Origin: Arenicola marina
Taxonomy: Eukaryota > Annelida > Polychaeta > Arenicolidae
Length of the DNA stretch: 64,000 nucleotides
Direction: 5' to 3'
NCBI GenBank assembly: GCA_964019135.1
Contig: OZ025257.1
Location: forward strand, 24,102,352 to 24,166,351
The notes under the pieces are model-generated. The model did not search any database and was not told the origin of the DNA. It was given only the letters and a program-made list of their open reading frames with translations. The stretch's first letter is position 1; each line of letters begins with the position of its first letter. The translations under genes were made by a program, and so were the position numbers. This document shows positions 58,501 to 64,000 of this stretch, one piece after another.

Positions 58501-61500
58501 TAATAATAACTCTCCACGAGTGACGTGGAAGCGTAACAAAGTGACTTCCTCGAGGAATTTTTTTGAAAGTACAACAAACAGATTTCGCGTTATCTGGAAG
58601 CATAACAATAATAAAGAAGAAGAGAATAATAAAGCGATCTCATAGAGGAAGTTTCTGCGAAAATAAGTGATCTCAAAGAAGAATATTCCGGAAGAATAAG
58701 AATGACCTCAACGAAAAGGTCGCTGGGAGAATAACAAATTGATCTAAACGAGCAGTTTTTTGGAAGAATAACTGTGATCTCAACGAGGAATTTTCTGGGA
58801 GAACAACAAAGTGATCACAACGAAGAATTCTCTGGGAGAATAATAAAGTGATCTCAACGAAGAATTCTCTGGGAGAATAATAAAGTGATCTCAACGAGGA
58901 ATTCTCTGGGAGAATAACAAAGTGATCACAACTAAGAGTTCTCTGGAAGAAGAACAAAGTTATGTCAGCGAGGAGTGTTCTGGAAGCATAACAAAGTGAT
59001 CTCAACCAGGATTACTCTAGAAGGATAACAAAGTGATCCCAATGAAAGACTCAAAACAAAAACGGTCTTGAGAACGAAGGTCTCTGGAGAGATATCCCAG
59101 TGACTTCCATGAGGAAGTACATTGAAAGTACAACAAAGGGATTCGAGTTCTCTGGAAGCATAACGGAAGAGATCTAGACAAGGAATTTTCTGGACGCGCA
59201 ACAGAGTCATCTGAATGAATGGGCTCTCTGGAAGCATAAAAGGGTGACCTCGACGAAAGGCTCGAGAAACATTTAATTATCTCCACGATAATTTACCTGG
59301 AAGCATAATGAACTGACATCGATGAGGAGCATGATCTCATGATCTCATGATGATGAGGGCATAATACGGTGATATTCAACGAGGAACTTCACTGAAAGCA
59401 TATATAACTACGGGACACAAACGAGAAAGTTCTCCGGAACCACTATATAAGTGATCTCAACGTGAACGTTCTCCGGAAACAGTGCAAAGCGATCTCGTCG
59501 AGGAATTTCAGTGATATCGACGGGCAGCTATATACGGTTGAGAACAACAACACGTTGGTGTCCGGATCAACGAACGTAATTCAAGTGTTGCAACGAGAAG
59601 ATAGTCTCTCAATGTCTTTGTGAGTGCCGTATAGCCGCGGCACTATATACTGTTGCTTGGACCAGTGAAGACCAGTGCGTCCTCTAACTGTGGGCACCGT
59701 GTCTTCCACCTGTGACCGTGTCTGCTGTGTCTGTGACGCCCCCGGCAGAGAACAATGAGGACAAATTACAACACGATCACTGTGGGAGGTAGTGCTGCCA
59801 AGGATCCCCGGACAACAGGTAAGTGATATCGCAGGAACATATCATCTCCTGTTTTTTTGTCACACTTATATACACAATGATTGGCATATGTATGAACATC
59901 TCATGGCCGCAATGAAGCTAAATACTAGATAGCAATAGCATTATTGTCGTCTGTCCCATGCGCATAATATGATACACGCCAACATGTGTACTCATGCCCT
60001 GTTGTCGAAATATCATATGGCAATAGTAACATGTATTCTGCTGTCACCGTCTAATCTAAAAGCATCTTCTTCCACCTCAATTGACATTCCACGACGTTAG
60101 ATTGGCGATGTAACCGTAGTGACAGAGCTAGGATTCTTATATTTTTGCCCCCCCCCCCCCGCCCCGCCTCCTACTCCACTCACACAATTGGTCATTCACC
60201 CTTCTGGAAGTGCCCCCCCCCCCCCACACAAAAAAAACGCAACGCAATCACTCTACTCGTGACTCCGAATAAGCCAATCAGAAAACAGATAAGCCCCAAA
60301 AACATCCACTCAACCGTTGCAGGATGTGCCACGTAAAAAGTTGACGATTCGTTTTACGATATTTCCGGGACAAGATACCGTCCGCTGAAAACACCAGCCA
60401 ATTATATCACGCTCCCTTTGCAGGCGGGCAGCTCGTTCTTTGACATTGTGTCGCTTCAACATGTCTCGCGTCTAGGTAGGGGGTTCGGTTGATGTCAGGT
60501 GGGCTCTGCCTCTGCCTGGCCAGCTTAAGCGGCCGGTGCGTGGTTCGAATCCCACCTGTGTAAATGTCTATTTGTGTGCAGGATAAAGATCCATGCGTCT
60601 TGTCTTCGCAAAGAGTAAGGGGTGACTCCAGGGGAGACATGGCTCTCTCCTCCTTAATTGAATCTTCCCATTGTTGCGAAATGGCCGACCCCGGTTGGAC
60701 CGTCCTATACTCAGATCAATCAATAAGGCTGGTGCGCGAGACAAATAGCTGAAACACAGCCCGGAAGCCTTCCTTTAAAGGAAACCACGCGCTTCCGGTG
60801 ACTCCATGTGACTGATAGGATTAGTCGAAAAGAAAGGACCAAATGCGTTCCTCCTTTATCGAAAATCAAATCTAGTATTGACATCATGTCAATTGGTTGG
60901 CCATGTTATGCATACCACTTCTATTAGCCTATACCGCTCGGACCATGGGAATGGCATTGGGTATAGGATGTGGAAATGTACGACAGTTCTGGGGTCTTCG
61001 GTAGCGGTTGGTATAACCGATATATCTTTCATATGTGGAGATCAACCGCTTTCAGAGGAGGAACCGGGAGAGGACGTGGTGGTGCAGAGGAGGGCTGGAG
61101 GGGGGGGGGGGGCAAGGGGTACCCCCCAAATGCAAATATTGCGAGTATCCTTTTGCACCCGGCTTCCTCGGAACGCTTTTGGAAAGAGGAGGTGCATTTA
61201 TGCTCAGTACATGTTTACTGCGCTCTTGAACACGTCTTATATGCTTGACTTCAAAGGAAAGTGGGTTTTCGGTGATAAACCCACAATGAAAGATAACTCT
61301 GCATTGACCTTGCAGATATGGCTTTATATGCCGGGTATATGAAAGAAAGATGTAGCCGTCATCCCCCATCTTGGACGATAATATGATGACGATTTATCAT
61401 AACAATGTAGCACAAATGCATGTGCTTAGGCCTGATACATTAAAGTATATTTGATTGTTTCAATTTGTCAGTAGTTATCTCTGCCATCTTCTCCGTGTTA

Positions 61501-63913
61501 GTCTTAAGCATTGTAGTAACCAAACATTTCATTCATTTTGTTCACGGCACTGGTAGCGACTGACAATGTCGTTAAAACTCCAATTAAGTAAACATATTTT
61601 ATTTTTACTCGGGGGAAAAAGATCTGAGGACAGTCATAACGGCTGCATATAGGTCACGTCAATATTAATGTCGAACTGTTTGGGCTGCATAGCATGATGC
61701 GCAAGGGACATATGTGGCGGCGGCAGATCCAAGCGTCGCAAGTCATCAGCCACGTACAGGGGCGGAACTTGCGGCCGGGGGGTGGGGGGGGGGGGCGCTC
61801 TGAAAAATATTACGACCGGGGAATCCACCAATTTTGTTACGACCTGGGGGAGCAAAGAAAATTTATCAGTGGCGGGGGGTGGGAGGGGGGGGGGAGTTCA
61901 CGCCTCAAATGGCCTAAAGTTTGCATTGAATACGGCATTCTTCCTCAAAATAAGGGTGCGGACACCCACCCCCCCATTTTTTTAAAGAAAGAATGCAGTT
62001 TTTTAATGCAAGATTTAGGCCTTGCACGTACATTGGGAACTTTAGCTGGTCCAGTCTGTCATCGGCCCGGGTGGTCGAGAATGGTGTTTCCGTCGGCTAT
62101 GGTTAGTTTGTTCCGATGCGAATAGAGATCGAGAGCGAGAAACTCTTTGGACTTCGAGCGCCGTTTGGCGATCGCATTATGTCGTTAAATGTAGTGATTT
62201 TATTGCGCATCCGGTTTAACCCTGACAACCGCCACGATCATTACTGTGGGGTTATGATTACCCTGTGGTATGATTACTGTACGATGGGCAACTAGCAATC
62301 GCAGAGGATCCGAACGCGATGTATAGATCTACTTTACTATGGAACCAAGTCCAGTCTGATCTGCGGTGCGTGGCGGTGTGAATTAAATACCCAATGAGCG
62401 TTATCCCGTTCGTGGCGACATTTCTCCCTTTCCCGTCGGATGTTATGTTAATTTAAAATCGCGGGCATTTGCTTCATGTGGTATGGACGTCATTGATAAA
62501 TATAAGGAACAAGATGGCGACAAGCTGCTATATATATATACACAGATTAGCTAGCTCCAGGATCAAACCATGACACATGAAATTTATTTTGGCCGTACAA
62601 GGGTTTAACTTGGCCAAACCTACCGGGACGATAAATGATGAGGGGATGGATGCCACAGAATAAGTGTACAGGCCCTTATTCTAACACGGAATCTACTGTT
62701 TTGCGGTCTGTAGCGCTACACCGATATACATGTACAACGACTAAACTATGGAGGCCCCCCTGTTCATTATGATATATTTGCCCACTGAAGCCTGCCCAGC
62801 TACGACGTAACGTTGTGCTGACATTACTCGACGGTTATTCCTTCGTTACTGCTATCCTAAACTTTTAAAAACGTTCTACGAACGTTAAGTAATTTAAAGG
62901 TTGACATGTAACCTTGACTATTATACATAACTATTATACAAATCTGGTTGGTGGAGGGGGGGTGGGGGGGGGGGGTCCGCGGATGCCCCTTGGTGCCTGA
63001 GAGAGCGGACATTTGTGACGAAAAAGTTACTTCAATTGAACGGATATATTGTGATAAAAGAAGATGAACTTATCAATGAAATAGGTGGGAAGTCATTACC
63101 ACGGACCATCCACCCCAAACCCAGCAACATATTAAGTACCCCCTTTTTGGCTCGGGGGTGTAATCTTTCGAATAGGTTACAGGAAGATTGAACACATTTC
63201 GGGCTGTAAGAAAACGTTACAGGAACGTTCATTAAAAGTTATTACAACGTTAGCCATACAACGTTATCTGTTGACGTCTGTACGACGCCAAGAAAACTAT
63301 CCCAGAACACGTTCTCGGAACCTTGTCCTAGCTCTATGCCTAACGTTCCACGAACGTTATATTGTTAGCTAGCTGAGTGAATATGCTAACTTACCCTTTC
63401 TTTGTTATATGAAGTTAACCTCTGTCTGTGGTTTTTCTGAAAATCCATCACCTGCACAACGAAAATGTATGGCCATGAGAAGGGGAGCAATAGTATGATT
63501 TAAAATGAATAAATAAAACAAAAACCTATATTGTTAAAATAATCTGATGGACATGTATTTATGGAATTATCTTAAATGGGCAGATATTAGCTGATTGATC
63601 ATTAATTACCTGAATAACTTGTTGAGTTTGTTTCAGTTGCTTTTTCAAAATTTCCATCGGATCTGTGAAGAATATCTCTACATCAGGCTTCATCTGAAAG
63701 AACAAAAATATCACTGATGGATGACAAAAAGAAGACAATAAACATTATGTGTTCATATACCATCCATGCTGCCATACCAGTATATGTTTACTTCACTTGA
63801 CTCCATATTAATGTACAGGGTAAATCTAGATACCAGACAGTAATTTACCTTTCCAGAGAGTGCAAGAGTTGTCACCTTGGAATTGGAACACATTTTGCAT
63901 TTCTCACTTGTTC
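46335..63913 (-). CDS. RNF212/RNF212B-like meiotic RING protein, 5'-partial
   Basis: Read on the - strand, five well-supported exons give SEKCKMCSNSK, LALSGKMKPDVEIFFTDP, VMDFQKNHRQRLTSYNKER and a coiled coil ending EVMVLKQENSYLTKLLQSK. Human RNF212B shows the same order: KCAVCGTACKHLALSDNLKP, FFKSP, SFQKK and a coiled coil with LRKENGELKKFL. RNF212/Zip3 proteins are SUMO/ubiquitin-type E3 factors that stabilise recombination intermediates on meiotic chromosomes and help designate crossovers (established knowledge). The C-x2-C seen is the last zinc pair of the RING; the first half lies right of the window. Four Ser/Pro-rich exons at 50.0-46.3 kb are proposed for the tail; their joins are not all certain. 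Whether it is RNF212 or RNF212B is unresolved. Confidence 0.75.
46570..46690. repeat. Two-copy 55-bp repeat
   Basis: agtttctacggaattcggca (copy 1 gtggtttctacggaattcgg) is followed by ccgaaatg..aatc; two adjacent copies. Confidence 0.8.
47490..47740. repeat. Two-copy repeat with short telomere-like run
   Basis: atctacgcgaccgcac and gcattgcacattccccac each occur twice about 170 bp apart. ttagggttagggttagggg at 47559-47577 is three telomeric hexamers. Confidence 0.8.
47787..47896 (-). CDS. Tentative RNF212-like tail exon
   Basis: The acceptor is tcttccggtgacag and the donor is CCCACG|gtaaac. It reads SHCLPPTCMPMTPNRPATPH then YLTASATQHREKSPAH, and phase fits both neighbouring candidates. There is no domain; support is composition and phase only. 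Confidence 0.42.
48351..48449 (-). CDS. Tentative RNF212-like tail exon (TPGR repeats)
   Basis: The acceptor is ggttgtgtcag and the donor is GGCAG|gtcagc. In the frame needing two bases from upstream it reads LAVTPGRHDAVTPGRYDSAT then MRGSPMNVSPSG. It is more GC-rich than its surroundings and resembles an RNF212B-type tail. Its phase joins the following candidate exon. Confidence 0.45.
48590..48790. repeat. ~20-bp AT-rich minisatellite
   Basis: aaaaatcagtgaaacatcat + ta units, about ten copies. Confidence 0.88.
48800..49940. other. Intronic (RNF212-like gene), nothing recognised
   Basis: AT-rich, no exon, array or transposon identified. Confidence 0.45.
49952..50030 (-). CDS. Tentative RNF212-like tail exon (Ser/Pro-rich)
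   Basis: The acceptor is ctttccctgcag and the exon starts in phase 0, as exon e requires. It reads SVMSPGNAPIGPARLSVRTP then PSHGRLG before donor CTCG|gtatgt. The composition resembles the SITPRPVGITSPSQSVTPRP tail of RNF212B. With this donor the phase (1) does not match the next candidate exon, so an exon may be missing or another donor used. Confidence 0.5.
50150..50282. promoter_or_regulatory. Five E-boxes at 29-bp spacing, followed by a TATA run
   Basis: CACGTG at 50150, 50179, 50208, 50237 and 50266 inside a 29-bp repeat (tcacgtggtaagcacggtgc + ctcccaggg). The last is followed directly by ggtatatatatcagcggg. Bindable by bHLH factors in principle; function unknown. Confidence 0.4.
50290..52585. 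other. Intronic (RNF212-like gene), nothing recognised
   Basis: AT-rich. 51300-51420 has short inverted words (aattactggcaatcaa). No convincing exon was found on either strand. Confidence 0.4.
52588..52855 (-). mobile_element. tRNA-derived SINE, family B
   Basis: Reverse copy with all landmarks: tatattcaggacgctttaac, cgaagaaagacatgggatct, cctgcgaccacacagacatg, head ending gagctgtcgcgccggcccc. Confidence 0.82.
52858..52950 (-). mobile_element. SINE family A head fragment
   Basis: Reverse tRNA-like head (ctgcaggtcaacccgcttat, gagcaagaaaaggtccc) with caggtgccagggcgcgaac. Confidence 0.5.
53440..53582. repeat. C-rich tract beside an RNF212-like exon
   Basis: Cytosine-rich (cctccacccccaccaacgcc) on +; on the gene's strand it is a G-rich stretch right after the donor of exon e. 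Confidence 0.75.
53595..53652 (-). CDS. RNF212-like exon e (coiled coil end)
   Basis: 58 nt with acceptor cgcccccacag and donor AGCAAG|gtgcgt. It completes the Arg codon of exon d, then encodes EVMVLKQENSYLTKLLQSK, equivalent to ELSVLRKENGELKKFLAI of RNF212B. Confidence 0.82.
54098..54165 (-). CDS. RNF212-like exon d (coiled coil)
   Basis: 68 nt with acceptor cgtctccag and donor GAAAG|gtcagt (phase 2). It encodes LTKQSQLMSRAQRAMEQVKD then IE. A 9.2 kb intron separates it from exon c. Confidence 0.82.
54166..55350. other. Intronic (RNF212-like gene), short repeat only
   Basis: Contains a G-run near 54702 and a two-and-a-half-copy 31-bp repeat (gagggagatccggggtggga, ggtaccgc) at 55033-55095. 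No gene seen. Confidence 0.45.
55375..55575. mobile_element. MITE-like element with terminal inverted repeats
   Basis: The ends caggggcggatctag and ctaggatccgccactg are imperfect inverted repeats around a C/G-run-rich core. This end type is common in invertebrate non-autonomous DNA transposons. No clear target duplication. Confidence 0.55.
55600..58600. other. Intronic (RNF212-like gene), no gene established
   Basis: Contains G- and C-rich stretches (55980-56100, 57140-57240, 58140-58180), a two-copy aaggattcctacagggaata repeat at 56030-56105, and a SINE tail fragment near 57450. The long open frames are compositional. Confidence 0.4.
58620..59520. repeat. 37-bp minisatellite
   Basis: The unit approximates gaagaattctctgggagaat + aataaagtgatctcaac, about 24 copies, degenerating outward. 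Spacing is 37 bp at 58825/58862/58899. Confidence 0.92.
59641..59818 (+). CDS. Candidate first exon of an unknown + strand gene
   Basis: A TATA-like element (cactatatactg, 59641-59652) lies about 110 bp before an ATG in good context (aacaATGagg, 59755). The exon then reads MRTNYNTITVGGSAAKDPRT up to donor ACAACAG|gtaagt (59818, phase 1). No partner exon was found in the window and no family is recognised. It would be nested in the 9.2 kb intron of the RNF212-like gene on the opposite strand. Confidence 0.3.
59830..60510. other. Intronic/intergenic, nothing recognised
   Basis: C-runs at 60145 and 60212; no exon or element seen. Confidence 0.45.
60515..60690 (+). mobile_element. Divergent SINE, family B
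   Basis: B-box ggttcgaatccc, then gtgtgcaggataaagatcca and cttcgcaaagagtaaggggt, agacatggctc; the end is degenerate. Confidence 0.65.
60700..63394. other. Intronic (RNF212-like gene), no gene established
   Basis: G-runs at 61100, 61780, 61880 and 62960. A caggggcgga MITE-like end lies near 61757. A SINE tail relic lies near 62600. The 154-codon frame at 60878-61342 shows no recognisable protein and crosses a G-run. Confidence 0.4.
63395..63451 (-). CDS. RNF212-like exon c
   Basis: 57 nt with acceptor gttgtgcag and donor GAAAGG|gtaagt. It encodes VMDFQKNHRQRLTSYNKER, the FQxxHRxRL motif shared with RNF212 (FQEKHRKRL). Confidence 0.85.
63610..63693 (-). CDS. RNF212-like exon b
   Basis: 84 nt, phase 0 at both ends, with acceptor gaacttt-type ctttcag and donor ATTCAG|gtaatt. 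It encodes MKPDVEIFFTDPMEILKKQL then KQTQQVIQ, matching the LKPQEKMFFKSPVE segment of RNF212B. Confidence 0.85.
63849..63913 (-). CDS. RNF212-like exon a (second half of RING)
   Basis: 65 nt with acceptor ttctgttag and donor GGAAAG|gtaaat. Two bases complete a codon from upstream, then TSEKCKMCSNSK and VTTLALSGK. The CKMC pair fits the distal zinc ligands of a C3HC4-type RING, as in RNF212B (EKCAVCGTAC). Confidence 0.85.
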
Positions 63914-64000
63914 CTAACAGAAGAAAACCAAGTGTTATATGAATAAAACATTAGTAAATCTTCTGAAGTTTGTTACATGAAAAGTATAAGTCATTAAAAA

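Noticed and set aside
58673..59286. Long - strand open frames with SLRSLYYSPREF-type repeats
   Set aside because: They follow the 37-bp tandem repeat and have no splice sites or protein resemblance.
60878..61342. 154-codon open frame
   Set aside because: Crosses a long G-run, has no recognisable domain and no matching splice signals.
63420..63451. Shorter exon c ending at CAGAG|gttaac
   Set aside because: Its phase leads to a stop in exon d; the stronger GAAAGG|gtaagt donor at 63395 keeps the frame and the RNF212 match.

Overview
This is a eukaryotic (metazoan) nuclear window. It has GT-AG introns, tRNA-derived SINEs, a LINE, a Helitron-type element and very large minisatellites. The gene content and repeats suggest a non-vertebrate, probably marine, animal such as a lophotrochozoan or non-vertebrate deuterostome; the sequence alone does not let me name the phylum.

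Two genes converge tail to tail. On the + strand, positions 1138-45068 carry 22 exons of TBC1D31 (WDR67), a WD40-TBC-coiled-coil protein of centriolar satellites. Every exon junction phase is consistent. The visible product is 1,048 residues; only the extreme N-terminus (first exon or exons, upstream of the window) is missing. Its poly(A) signal is at 46192-46197. On the - strand, from the right edge to about 46.3 kb, lies an RNF212/RNF212B-like gene (Zip3-family RING protein of meiotic crossing-over). Five exons are well supported (63.9-53.6 kb), from the second half of the RING through the coiled coil. Four Ser/Pro-rich C-terminal exons (50.0-46.3 kb) are tentative.

TBC1D31 layout: the first three visible exons lie at 1.1-2.9 kb. 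A 19.6 kb intron follows, filled with minisatellites, SINEs and a decayed Jockey/CR1-type LINE that is interrupted by a Helentron-like element. The remaining 19 exons lie at 22.6-45.1 kb. Two introns in this part are dominated by arrays: 1.5 kb of 64-bp units in the intron before 29664, and 6 kb of 62-bp units in the last intron.

The most striking signal is that several tandem arrays are copies of TBC1D31 exon edges. One 64-bp array repeats a real 3' splice site and the first 26 nt of its exon about 23 times. One 62-bp array repeats a real 5' splice site about 96 times. A ~32-bp array repeats another 5' splice site about 10 times. A GC donor is duplicated once. The last codons and stop codon are repeated about 12 times into the 3'UTR. 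A SINE tail has duplicated a further acceptor through its target-site duplication. The gene is therefore crowded with exact or near-exact decoy splice sites. I have not seen this described, although I could not search the literature or databases.
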